Below, piece after piece: positions 1 to 6,981 of a stretch of DNA of 13,506 nt (position 1 is the first letter of the stretch; the number at the start of each line of letters is the position of its first letter). The notes under the pieces are model-generated. The model saw only the letters and a list, made by a program, of their open reading frames with translations, did not search any database and had not been told where the DNA came from. Made by a program: the position numbers and the translations under genes. Source of the DNA: an uncultured Erysipelotrichaceae bacterium. Lineage in GTDB: Bacteria > Bacillota_I > Bacilli_A > RFN20 > CAG-288. Location of the stretch: the NCBI GenBank assembly GCA_902771745.1, contig CACXYG010000019.1, positions 1 to 13,506 of the forward strand. The letters run 5' to 3'.

Positions 1-801
1 ATTTGCAATATCTCTTCGAAATGTCATATCTACCAGGGTGCTGCGGATAACGCTGCTGGTGCCATCGGTAATGGTGTTATTGAAGACAATGAGTGCAACA
101 TCTCTTTGGGTACTTCTGGTACGATCTTCATCGCCACGGATAAGTTCGTCTATCCCGAGAATGGTGCCATTCATTCTTTCTCTTCGGCTACGGGTTCCAA
201 TTGTCTTTTGGCCTGTATGCTTTCGGCTGCCTCTAGTTTGAAGTGGTTTAATGACTCTATTTTAAAAGAGAGCGATTATAACGCTGATCAGAAACTGATC
301 AAGGAAGATATGTTAGGTAATAATGATGTCTTCTTCTTACCTTATCTGATGGGTGAAAGAAGTCCGATCAACGATGCCAATAGCAGAGGTGTCTTCTTTG
401 GTTTATCTTTAGATACCAAGAGAGAAGATATGACCCAGGCTATTTTAGAAGGTGTGGCTTTTGCGCTTCGTGATTCTTTTGAAGCTATCAAGAATATGGG
501 CGTAGAAATCAAGGGCTCTTATATCACTGGTGGTGGCGCAAAATCGCCACTCTGGAGAGAGATTTTAGCCTCCGTTTTAAATATCCCGCTTTATGGTATT
601 GCCGATAGTTATGGTTCTAGTTATGGTATGGCTTTGCTTTGTCTTGTCGGGCAGGGTTATTATGCCTCTCTTAAGGAAGCCAAGGATCAACTGATCAAGG
701 TGACTAGTGTCACCAAACCAAATGAAAAACTGGTACCTCTTTATGAAAAGAAATACCAGAAGTTTGCGACTCTTTATCCAGGTATGAAGAATTTGTTCTA
801 G
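1..801 (+). CDS. xylB: Xylulokinase, C-terminal half (5' end outside window)
   Basis: Xylulokinase phosphorylates D-xylulose to D-xylulose 5-phosphate in the cytoplasm, feeding the pentose phosphate pathway. The frame is open from base 1, so only the C-terminal 266 residues or so are present. The FGGY-kinase core GAADNAAGAIG is at once visible; its Asp (codon 49-51) matches the catalytic base of XylB. It is followed by the ATP-site loop SLGTSGTIF (about 100-126), the xylulokinase-type PYLMGERSPINDANSRG segment (about 340-395) and the second phosphate-binding motif GGGAKSPLW (about 532-555). Its TAG stop overlaps the stop of the convergent regulator. The product of AraD, encoded further right, is the same xylulose 5-phosphate, so the neighbourhood is consistent. 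A related sugar kinase of the same family is possible, but the motifs favour XylB. The first dozen codons match the family less well than the rest. Confidence 0.88.
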   Translation: MCNISSKCHIYQGAADNAAGAIGNGVIEDNECNISLGTSGTIFIATDKFVYPENGAIHSFSSATGSNCLLACMLSAASSLKWFNDSILKESDYNADQKLIKEDMLGNNDVFFLPYLMGERSPINDANSRGVFFGLSLDTKREDMTQAILEGVAFALRDSFEAIKNMGVEIKGSYITGGGAKSPLWREILASVLNIPLYGIADSYGSSYGMALLCLVGQGYYASLKEAKDQLIKVTSVTKPNEKLVPLYEKKYQKFATLYPGMKNLF

Positions 802-1646
802 CTTCTTAATGAAGTTTGGAACTTCTTTGGTGTCATACCAGTCTCTTTTTTGAAAATGACAATGAAGTAGGAATAATCATCAAATCCAACTTCACTTGCA
901 ATAGCTGAGATTTTTATGTTTTTATTCTCTCTGATCATGTCCATGGCTTTGTGGACACGAAGTTTTCTGATGTGTTCGGCTAAACCTTCACCATATAACT
1001 CGTTGGTCAACTGGTAGAGGTAGGTTTTACCGACACCAAATTCATCGCATAAGACCTTGGAAGACAAGTCTTCAGCCAGGTGGTCTTTGATGTATTTATC
1101 AATTTTGGCAGAGAGGTCTTCGTATTTTAAGTAGGCCATGCGGTTAGAGATAACATAGCTGGCGGTCTCTTGAAGTAGACGAGCAGCGGCTTTGAGATAT
1201 TCGCTATCAAATAAGGGTTCTTCATGAATGAGTTTTTCTTCCATAGCGGGATCAAAGGCGTTGAGATAGAGTTTGGTCTTGCTCAAGATTTCTTTTAAGG
1301 CCTCGTCATGAGAAGAGAAGTTGAAAATATGAGAGAAGAATAAGAAACCGACGACTTTTTCTCCTAAGAGTAATGGAGAGATAATCTCGGTGATTCCTGC
1401 ATGACAGGTATAGATATAAGGTTTTGACATGCGGGAAGCCTGTTCCATATGGACACGGTCACATAAAAAACACTGGTGGTCAAAATCTATATTTTTTCTC
1501 AGATAATCACAGATACCAGCTTTTCGATCTGGATAGGAGAGAATTTCGTTATAATCCGCATCAAAAATGGTGATTCTGATATGGGTCAGAATGTAGAAAT
1601 CGTGGATGATGCTTAATAGTTCATCTTTGTTAAAATAGGACTCCAT
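798..1646 (-). CDS. AraC-family transcriptional regulator with PocR-type sensory domain
   Basis: This is a predicted sugar-responsive DNA-binding regulator of 282 aa. Residues about 8-165 resemble the PocR ligand-binding domain: a cysteine set C46, C59, C62 and C81 is followed by HAGITEIISPLLLGEKVVGF, typical of that family. Residues about 175-282 form the two-helix-turn-helix AraC domain, with recognition elements around 196-215 and 246-268 and the closing GFDDYSYF...KKETGMTPKKF signature. The start at 1646 (MESYFNKDELL) is chosen over an upstream ATG at 1685, because a good -35/-10 promoter ends just before 1646 and the extra 13 residues fit no domain. No Shine-Dalgarno sequence precedes either start. 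The gene is divergent from the DUF4867-isomerase-GH43 operon, which it probably controls. It is convergent with xylB, and the two stops share the tetranucleotide CTAG. The ligand is inferred to be a pentose or its phosphate. Confidence 0.88.
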   Translation of the reverse strand: MESYFNKDELLSIIHDFYILTHIRITIFDADYNEILSYPDRKAGICDYLRKNIDFDHQCFLCDRVHMEQASRMSKPYIYTCHAGITEIISPLLLGEKVVGFLFFSHIFNFSSHDEALKEILSKTKLYLNAFDPAMEEKLIHEEPLFDSEYLKAAARLLQETASYVISNRMAYLKYEDLSAKIDKYIKDHLAEDLSSKVLCDEFGVGKTYLYQLTNELYGEGLAEHIRKLRVHKAMDMIRENKNIKISAIASEVGFDDYSYFIVIFKKETGMTPKKFQTSLRS

Positions 1647-1653
1647 ATTTAAA

Positions 1654-1682
1654 ATTATATAAATGCTTGTGAACAAAAACAA
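1654..1682 (-). promoter_or_regulatory. Promoter of the AraC-family regulator
   Basis: Read on the minus strand, TTGTTT (1677-1682) and a perfect TATAAT (1654-1659) are separated by exactly 17 bases. The predicted transcription start, about 7 bases past the -10, falls at about 1646-1648, on the ATG itself. There would then be essentially no 5' leader, which fits the missing ribosome-binding site. Confidence 0.6.
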
Positions 1683-1726
1683 CATTTTTAAAAACGAATG
1701 CAGCAGTAAATATTTGTTTAATTATT

Positions 1727-1732
1727 TAAAAT
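1727..1732 (+). promoter_or_regulatory. Possible -10 element of the pentose operon
   Basis: TAAAAT lies 39 bases before the DUF4867 start. The hexamer 17 bases upstream (CAGTAA, 1704-1709) is a poor -35. That is the usual picture for a promoter needing an AraC-type activator bound upstream, here in the AT-rich 1660-1703 stretch. No convincing operator repeats were seen, so this remains a weak call. Confidence 0.3.
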
Positions 1733-1745
1733 ATATATGCGAAAA

Positions 1746-1759
1746 TGTAAGCGGTTTAA
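1746..1759 (+). promoter_or_regulatory. Candidate catabolite-responsive element (CcpA site)
   Basis: TGTAAGCGGTTTAA matches the Bacillus cre consensus TGWNANCGNTNWCA at every position but the next to last (A for C). It sits just downstream of the proposed transcription start and abuts the ribosome-binding site of the DUF4867 gene. CcpA bound here would block transcription as a roadblock when preferred sugar is present. Known: cre sites control pentose operons in Bacillota. Inferred: that this one works. Confidence 0.5.
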
Positions 1760-1770
1760 GGAGGGGTTTT

Positions 1771-2409
1771 ATGATCATTCATACGACAGAAGAACGCTTA
1801 TTTGCTAAATTCGGTCGTGTCATCAAAGGTTATGACACCAAGGAGTTACAAGAGGCGTTAAAAAATACCAGAGTTCCTCAAGAGGGAACAATCTATGAAG
1901 CAAGCGATGAGGACTTGGAAAAATTAGATATTGCGAAACTATTTTCTTCTAATATCTATGGCGGGATGCCAATTCAATTGGGGTATTGCAATGGTTATAA
2001 CACAAGATTGAATTGCTTAGAGTATCATAGAGACAGTGAAATCAACTTCGCTAATGAGGATTTCATTCTCTTGCTTGGTGATAGAGAAGACATCATCAAT
2101 GGGGTGATTGACTCGGTCAATGTCCAAGCCTTCTTGATCAAGAAGAACACGCTTGTAGAAATCTATGCTTCTACACTTCATTATGCCCCTTGTCAGACCA
2201 ACTTAGAAAAGCCTTTCCAAGTCTTGGTTGTTCTTCCAAAGGGAACCAATGGTCCAAAGCCTGTTATCGAGGTTCACGATAAAGAGGATGAGTATCTCTT
2301 TGCCTGTAACAAATGGTTGCTCGCTCATGAAGAGAGTTCGGAAGCCAAAAAAGGTGCTGTCATCGGTATCAGCAATCAAAATATCGATATTAAGAAAGAT
2401 ATTCAATAA
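1771..2409 (+). CDS. DUF4867 family protein, possible cupin-fold sugar enzyme
   Basis: The protein has 212 aa and no signal peptide or membrane segment. Its sequence matches the DUF4867 family, whose function I do not know to be established. Residues 83-90 (LEYHRDSE), with H86 and E90, followed by a beta-rich stretch and H137 in TLHYAPC, are arranged like the metal ligands of cupin-type sugar isomerases such as D-lyxose isomerase. That fold and role are inference. The start at 1771 is set by AAGGAGGGG ending 4 bases upstream. An ATG 36 codons earlier is in frame but lies inside the promoter region and lacks a ribosome site. This is the first gene of an operon: the isomerase start follows its stop by only 16 bases. 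Such pairing suggests it handles the same sugar or its anomers, or supports the isomerase. Confidence 0.8.
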   Translation: MIIHTTEERLFAKFGRVIKGYDTKELQEALKNTRVPQEGTIYEASDEDLEKLDIAKLFSSNIYGGMPIQLGYCNGYNTRLNCLEYHRDSEINFANEDFILLLGDREDIINGVIDSVNVQAFLIKKNTLVEIYASTLHYAPCQTNLEKPFQVLVVLPKGTNGPKPVIEVHDKEDEYLFACNKWLLAHEESSEAKKGAVIGISNQNIDIKKDIQ

Positions 2410-2425
2410 ATAGGAGGTCATGATT

Positions 2426-3898
2426 ATGAATAACATGCCAGATGTCAAATTAGGTATTATCGCGTCGAGCCGTTCTTGTTTCCCATCCTCTTTAAGTGAG
2501 AGAAGAAGAGAAGCTCTTGTCAAAGAGTTTGGTGAAGGTATCTATAACTGCAAGACGTTAGTTATCAATGAAAATGATGCCCTCAAGGCCATTGAAGAAG
2601 TCAAAGCCAATGGTGTCAACGCCCTTGTTGTCTTCTTAGGTAACTTTGGTCCAGAAACGCCAGAGACGATTCTTGCTGATAAGTTTGATGGTCCAAAGAT
2701 GTATGTCGCCGCTAGTGAAGATGGCGATTTGATCGATGGTAGAGGTGACGCTTATTGTGGTTTATTAAATGCCTCTTATAACTTACAGTTAAGACATCAG
2801 AAAGTTTATATCCCAGAAAACCCAGTTGGTACTGCTAAGGAACTTGCTGTTGAAATTGAAAAGTTCATTCCAATCGCCAGAACCATCTTAGGCTTAAAGG
2901 ACTTAAAGATCATCGCTTTTGGTCCTCGTCCTGATGATTTCTTAGCTTGCAACGCTCCAATCAAGGCTTTATATGATCTTGGTGTTGCCGTTGAAGAAAA
3001 CTCGGAATTGGATTTGCTTGTCGCTTATAACAAACACGCCAACGATCCAAGAATTCCTGCTAAGATGAAAGAGATGCAGGATGAACTTGGCGCTCATAAT
3101 CCATATGCTGGCGTCCTTCCTCGTCTTGCTCAGTATGAACTTACTTTAGAAGACTGGATGGAAGAACATAGAGGTACCAGAAAGTATGTTGCCTTTGCCA
3201 ACAAGTGCTGGCCAGCCTTCCAGACGGAATTCAAGTTTGTCCCTTGCTATGTCAACTCCAGACTTACCGCTCGTGGTATTCCAGTCGCCTGTGAAGTTGA
3301 TATCTATGGTTGCTTAAGCGAATACATCGGCCAGTGCATCTCTGGTAAGATCACCACTTTACTTGATATCAACAACACTGTTCCTGAAAACATCTACAAT
3401 GAAGCCATCAAAGGTGTTTATAACTACCGCATCCATGAAACCTTCATGGGTTTCCATTGTGGTAACACCGCTTCTTGCTTGCTTAGCAATCCACACATGG
3501 GCTTTCAAAGAATCATGAAGAGAGACTTGGAACCAGAACTCCCAGAACCAGATATCACTCGTGGTACCATGGAAGGTAACATCAAGGCTAGCGATATCAC
3601 CTTCTTCCGTTTGCAGTCTACCGCTGGTACCCAGTTGAAGGCTTATGTCGCTCAGGGTGAAACCCTTGATATCGATTGTAGATCCTTTGGTTCTATTGGT
3701 ACTTTTGCCATTCCTGACATGGAAAGATTCTATCGTTATGTCTTGATTGAAAAAGCTTTCCCACATCATGGTGCTGTCATGTTTGGTCACTATGGTCAGG
3801 CCTTCTTTGAAGTCATGAAACTTCTTGGTGTCGAAGACGTTTCCTATAATCAGCCAGATAATATTCCTTATCCAAAGGAAAATCCATTCAAAAACTAA
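2426..3898 (+). CDS. L-fucose/L-arabinose isomerase family protein
   Basis: A 490-aa cytoplasmic aldose-ketose isomerase of the FucI/AraA superfamily. The metal and catalytic residues are recognisable: E290 in ACEVDIYG, D314 in LLDINN, the FHCGN motif with H344, and H447/H448 in FPHHGAVMFGHYG. These correspond to the Glu, Asp and His that hold manganese in L-fucose isomerase. The N-terminal half (about 8-200) shows the Rossmann-like layout of the family, with LGIIASSR at the front. AGGAGG at 2412-2417 stands 8 bases from the ATG at 2426, but only 2 bases from an in-frame ATG at 2420, so 2426 is used. With the GH43 gene behind it and AraD elsewhere, the likely substrate is L-arabinose (giving L-ribulose). 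L-fucose, D-arabinose or another pentose cannot be excluded from sequence alone. Confidence 0.88.
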   Translation: MNNMPDVKLGIIASSRSCFPSSLSERRREALVKEFGEGIYNCKTLVINENDALKAIEEVKANGVNALVVFLGNFGPETPETILADKFDGPKMYVAASEDGDLIDGRGDAYCGLLNASYNLQLRHQKVYIPENPVGTAKELAVEIEKFIPIARTILGLKDLKIIAFGPRPDDFLACNAPIKALYDLGVAVEENSELDLLVAYNKHANDPRIPAKMKEMQDELGAHNPYAGVLPRLAQYELTLEDWMEEHRGTRKYVAFANKCWPAFQTEFKFVPCYVNSRLTARGIPVACEVDIYGCLSEYIGQCISGKITTLLDINNTVPENIYNEAIKGVYNYRIHETFMGFHCGNTASCLLSNPHMGFQRIMKRDLEPELPEPDITRGTMEGNIKASDITFFRLQSTAGTQLKAYVAQGETLDIDCRSFGSIGTFAIPDMERFYRYVLIEKAFPHHGAVMFGHYGQAFFEVMKLLGVEDVSYNQPDNIPYPKENPFKN

Positions 3899-3918
3899 AC
3901 CTGCACGGAGGCAACAAC

Positions 3919-5358
3919 ATGAAAAAGCAAGTATATAATCCATATTTACCTCTTTATGAATACACTCCCGATTGTGAACCTCATGTCTTTAATGGTCGTG
4001 TCTATGTCTATGGCAGTCATGATCAGTATGGTGCCTTCCAGTTTTGTCATAACTCCTATGTCACCTGGTCTGCTCCATTAGATGATTTAAGCGACTGGAG
4101 ATATGAGGGTGTCATCTTAGATAGAGCGGAAGATCCAGATAACAAGAAGGGTAAGATGGATCTTTATGCTCCTGACACCACGCAGGGTCCGGACGGAAAA
4201 TTCTATATCTATTACGCTTATGACTGGTTATCCAGAATTGGTGTTGCCGTTTCTGATTCTCCTAGTGGCCCATTTAAATTCTTAGGCCACGTCAAGTATA
4301 AGGATGGTACGCTTCTTGGTCGTAAGGAAGGTGATGCTTTCCAGTTTGACCCAGGGGTCTTGACCGACGAAGATGGTAGAGTCTATCTCTATTCCGGCTT
4401 TGGTGCCATCACCTGGTTCCCACAGATTCGTCACGGCAAACCAGAAGGTGGTTTCGTCATGGAATTAGAACCTGATATGGTCACCATCAAGACGGGTCCT
4501 ATCAAGATTGCTTCGACCGCTGGTGAAGAGAAGAATATGAACGGCGCTCCTAAAGAACATGCCTTCTTTGAAGCTAGTTCTATGAGAAGAGTCGGCGATA
4601 AGTATTACTTCGTCTACTCTACTTTAAATGGTCATGAACTTGCTTACATGACTGGTGATTCTCCAATGGGTCCATTCACTTATGGTGGTGTTATCATCTC
4701 CAATGGCGATGTCGGCTTAAATGGCAGAAGTAAAGAAGATGCCTGTTATCCACTTGGTAATAACCATGGTGGTATGGTCAAGGTCAATGATCAGTGGTAT
4801 ATCTTCTATCATAGACACACCAATTTCACCAACACCGATAGACAGGATTGTGCAGAACCTATCACCATCTTAGAGGATGGTTCTATTCCTCAGGTGGAGA
4901 TGACTTCTTGTGGTTTAAATGGTAAGCCTCTTACGGGTCATGATACCTATCCAGCCAGTATCTGCTGCTGCTTAAAACCAAGAGAAGGCAATGTCTTCTA
5001 TCCATTCTTCAAGCTTCCACATCAGAAAGGCAAACTCTATATCACCCAGTCTGGTAAGGATAGCGATACGGTTGAAACGCAGTATATCCACAACGTTCAG
5101 AATGGTGCTCTGATCGGTTACAAGTACTTTGACTTATCTTCTTCTACTAAGGCTGTCTTGAAGTTGAAAGGTAAGTTTAATGGTAACGTCTCTATTCGCT
5201 TTGCTGAGAATGGTAATGACGAATATACGACCAAATTAGAATTAAACGGCGAAAAAGAATTTGAAATCAAATTTGATTCCAAGTCCAATAAGGAAGCCTT
5301 ATACTTCTTCTTTGAAGGTAAAGGTAAATTCGATTTCTTCACCTTAAAATTAGATTAA
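3919..5358 (+). CDS. Glycoside hydrolase family 43 (arabinofuranosidase/xylosidase type)
   Basis: A 479-aa predicted glycosidase that releases arabinose or xylose from oligosaccharides. There is no signal peptide, so it should act in the cytoplasm on imported short chains. The five-bladed GH43 propeller fills about 1-330. Candidate catalytic residues are D18 in TPDCEPHVF (base), D144 in FDPGVLTDEDG (pKa modulator) and E218 in FFEASSMRR (acid), with the conserved propeller histidine in NNHGGM. D18 is the least certain, because the usual ADP motif is replaced by DCEP. Residues about 375-479 look like a beta-sandwich accessory domain of the carbohydrate-binding type. GGAGG at 3907-3911 is 7 bases before the ATG. 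The gene follows the isomerase after 20 bases and is the last of the operon. Arabinofuranosidase versus xylosidase cannot be decided here. Confidence 0.87.
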   Translation: MKKQVYNPYLPLYEYTPDCEPHVFNGRVYVYGSHDQYGAFQFCHNSYVTWSAPLDDLSDWRYEGVILDRAEDPDNKKGKMDLYAPDTTQGPDGKFYIYYAYDWLSRIGVAVSDSPSGPFKFLGHVKYKDGTLLGRKEGDAFQFDPGVLTDEDGRVYLYSGFGAITWFPQIRHGKPEGGFVMELEPDMVTIKTGPIKIASTAGEEKNMNGAPKEHAFFEASSMRRVGDKYYFVYSTLNGHELAYMTGDSPMGPFTYGGVIISNGDVGLNGRSKEDACYPLGNNHGGMVKVNDQWYIFYHRHTNFTNTDRQDCAEPITILEDGSIPQVEMTSCGLNGKPLTGHDTYPASICCCLKPREGNVFYPFFKLPHQKGKLYITQSGKDSDTVETQYIHNVQNGALIGYKYFDLSSSTKAVLKLKGKFNGNVSIRFAENGNDEYTTKLELNGEKEFEIKFDSKSNKEALYFFFEGKGKFDFFTLKLD

Positions 5359-5363
5359 TGAAT

Positions 5364-5393
5364 AAATCCCAGGCCGATGAAGCCTGGGATTTT
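5364..5393. terminator. Bidirectional terminator between GH43 and pseudouridine synthase genes
   Basis: An 11-bp perfect stem (AAATCCCAGGC, 5364-5374, with GCCTGGGATTT, 5382-5392) closes a 7-base loop. It starts 5 bases after the GH43 stop and ends just before the stop of the convergent gene. The plus-strand T run is short (TTTT); on the minus strand the A-rich flank gives a T-rich tail. It should end both transcripts. Confidence 0.85.
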
Positions 5394-5396
5394 AAG

Positions 5397-6185
5397 TTAT
5401 TGTTCTTCTTCCTCGTCATCCATCATATAGGTGTTATTGGCTTTACGCTCGTAACACTTTTTTTTCATCTTCTGGATGACTTCCTCGGGAATCGGGGCAA
5501 ACTGTCCTTCTGGTATTCTACCTAACTTGATATCGCCGATACGGATACGCATCAAGATCTTCACGGGGTGGTCAAGCGTATCCATCATATGACGGATTTC
5601 TCTCTTCTTGCCTTCATGAAGGATGATATCAAATAAGACGGAATTCTCATCATGTTTCAAGACTCTGGCTTTACATGGGGCGGCTGTATAGGCTTCCTTC
5701 ATGACATATAAGCCTTTGGCAAGACGGTCAACTTCATCTCCTTTGAGCGGGTTTTTGACTTTGACCATATATTCCTTTTCTGGGGAACTGGATGGATGGG
5801 TGACAAGGTTAGCAAATTCACCATCGTTGGTCATGATGAGTAAACCGGTGGAATTATGGTCAAGTCTACCGACTGGGAAGACTCTGCCATACTCTTTGGG
5901 GATGAAGTCGACGACGGTTTTTCTTCCCTGAGGATCACTGGCGGTAGAGACGACATCATATGGCTTATTAAAAGCGAGATAAACAAGCTTCTTAGGCTCG
6001 TTATTACCTTGGTTGACTATTTCATCGTCAAAGGCGATTTCATCCTCTAAAGAGCATTTAAAGCCTAACTCCGAGATAATCTGACCGTTGACTTTGATTC
6101 TACCTTCCTGGATATACTGTTCGGCCTTGCGTCTGGAGCAGACGCCGAGCTGTGATAAAATTTTTTGTATTCGTTCTTGTTCCAT
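5397..6185 (-). CDS. rluB: rRNA pseudouridine synthase, RsuA/RluB family
   Basis: This enzyme converts a uridine of ribosomal RNA to pseudouridine; RluB-type members act on the large subunit. The protein has 262 aa. An S4 RNA-binding domain occupies about 3-50 (KILSQLGVCSRRKAEQYI, then GRIKVNG). The catalytic domain follows, with the family signature VGRLDHNSTGLLIMTNDG and catalytic aspartate D109, and the closing EGKKREIRHMM segment near 192-202. The C-terminus ends in a charged tail (DDEEEEQ), so the protein is a little longer than usual. The start MEQERIQKIL is the typical family start; only a weak AGAAAG precedes it. The gene is convergent with GH43 across a shared terminator and divergent from the prolyl-tRNA editing gene. 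RsuA (small-subunit target) is the alternative assignment. Confidence 0.88.
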   Translation of the reverse strand: MEQERIQKILSQLGVCSRRKAEQYIQEGRIKVNGQIISELGFKCSLEDEIAFDDEIVNQGNNEPKKLVYLAFNKPYDVVSTASDPQGRKTVVDFIPKEYGRVFPVGRLDHNSTGLLIMTNDGEFANLVTHPSSSPEKEYMVKVKNPLKGDEVDRLAKGLYVMKEAYTAAPCKARVLKHDENSVLFDIILHEGKKREIRHMMDTLDHPVKILMRIRIGDIKLGRIPEGQFAPIPEEVIQKMKKKCYERKANNTYMMDDEEEEQ

Positions 6186-6248
6186 AATGTCTGCTTTCTT
6201 TCTAAAATATTCAGCGTATCTATTTTATAACAAGTGGAGGTTCTTTTT

Positions 6249-6797
6249 ATGGATTTTATCTTAGAAGAGGGAAAACCTGCTGATATTTCTGTTAGAGATA
6301 ATAATGAGGTTGGTGTTTATCAAGCGTTAGACTTATTAGGTATCTCTTATGTAAGAGCGGATCATGCTCCTTTAATCAGCATGGAAGAATATCAGTTTGT
6401 TGAAGGTAAACTTCAGGTAATGGTAGCTAAGAATCTCTTTTTATCCAATCGTCAACAGACCAAGTTCTATCTTCTGTTGATGCCTGGTGATAAACCTTTT
6501 AAGACAAAGGAAATCTCTTCTCAGATCAATAGTGCACGTCTTTCTTTTGGTCAAGAGGAGCAACTACTTTCTTATCTTCATTGTTTTAAGGGGTCTACTA
6601 GTGTCTTTGGTCTTCTTTATGATAAAGATAATCATGTTCAGTTGCTGATAGATGAAGATTTATTAAAAGAAGAATATCTCGGTTTCCATCCTTGTATGAA
6701 TACTTCCACCATCAAAATCAGAACAACTGATTTATTAGATAAGTTTCTTCCTTATACCAATCATGATTTCATCAAGGTGAAATTGATTGGTGAATAA
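6249..6797 (+). CDS. YbaK/ProXp-type prolyl-tRNA editing protein (PrdX-like)
   Basis: A freestanding deacylase of 182 aa that hydrolyses wrongly charged tRNA(Pro), most likely Ala-tRNA(Pro), in the cytoplasm. The YbaK/aaRS-associated domain fills almost the whole chain: DHAPLISMEE at 38-47, the conserved lysine K61 in AKNLFLSNRQ, MPGDKPFKTKE at 78-88, SARLSFG at 95-101 and the substrate loop GFHPCMNTST at 145-154. The start at 6249 is set by GGAGG (6236-6240) 8 bases upstream. A GTG 15 bases earlier is in frame but overlaps that site. The 63-base gap to the divergent pseudouridine synthase holds AT-rich sequence but no promoter I would defend. No proline-reductase genes accompany it, so a general proofreading role is more likely than a role in proline fermentation. 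Confidence 0.85.
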   Translation: MDFILEEGKPADISVRDNNEVGVYQALDLLGISYVRADHAPLISMEEYQFVEGKLQVMVAKNLFLSNRQQTKFYLLLMPGDKPFKTKEISSQINSARLSFGQEEQLLSYLHCFKGSTSVFGLLYDKDNHVQLLIDEDLLKEEYLGFHPCMNTSTIKIRTTDLLDKFLPYTNHDFIKVKLIGE

Positions 6798-6809
6798 AGA
6801 TATTTTAAT

Positions 6810-6844
6810 CTAAAAAAATAAAAGCACTGATGTTTTGTCAGTGC
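6810..6844 (-). terminator. Terminator of the tRNA gene
   Basis: On the minus strand GCACTGA (6838-6844) pairs perfectly with TCAGTGC (6824-6830) around a 7-base loop. A T-rich run (TTTTATTTTTTT, about 6823 down to 6812) follows directly. It lies 12 bases beyond the tRNA 3' end. On the plus strand the same hairpin lacks a T run, so it is a weaker terminator for the editing protein gene. Confidence 0.82.
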
Positions 6845-6856
6845 CATTATTTCCGA

Positions 6857-6933
6857 TGGTGGAACAAGCAGGGCACGATCCTGCAACCACTCGGTTATGG
6901 GCCGAGGGCTCTAACCAATTGAGCTATTGTTCC
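6857..6933 (-). tRNA. tRNA with CAT anticodon, tRNA-Ile2-like, with deviant positions
   Basis: A full 77-nt cloverleaf with encoded CCA. The 7-bp acceptor stem GGAACAA/TTGTTCC is perfect. The D arm is GCTC/GAGC with GG in its loop, the anticodon stem is CTCGG/CCGAG, the variable loop is TGGTT, and the T stem is GCAGG/CCTGC. The anticodon loop CCCATAA gives CAT. A G1-C72 pair rules out the initiator. A C32/A37/A38 loop like CTCATAA of bacterial tRNA-Ile(CAT) suggests the AUA-reading isoleucine tRNA, modified by TilS; elongator Met is the alternative. Odd: C33 replaces the near-universal U33, and the T loop ATCGTGC has A54 and U58 where U54 and A58 are normal. Its own promoter and terminator argue that it is expressed. 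Confidence 0.88.
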
Positions 6934-6952
6934 ATTTGTTTGAGCAAGAAAA

Positions 6953-6981
6953 ATTGTACCGAATATAAGCCTAAAAATCAA
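6953..6981 (-). promoter_or_regulatory. Promoter of the tRNA gene
   Basis: On the minus strand TTGATT (6976-6981) and TACAAT (6953-6958) are spaced by exactly 17 bases. Transcription would start near 6946, leaving a leader of about 12 bases before the mature tRNA 5' end at 6933. This is a typical strong housekeeping promoter and supports the tRNA call. Confidence 0.75.

Noticed and set aside
1663..1770. An N-terminal extension of the DUF4867 protein
   Set aside because: The 36 extra codons overlap the divergent promoters and the cre-like site, while a strong ribosome site sits just before 1771.
3359..3943. A 194-codon open frame on the minus strand under the isomerase gene
   Set aside because: It lies wholly opposite a strongly supported enzyme gene, has no ribosome site or recognisable domain, and its composition is what antisense of that codon use gives.
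6857..6933. The tRNA gene as an attachment site for an integrated element
   Set aside because: No integrase gene and no repeat of the tRNA 3' end were found in the window.
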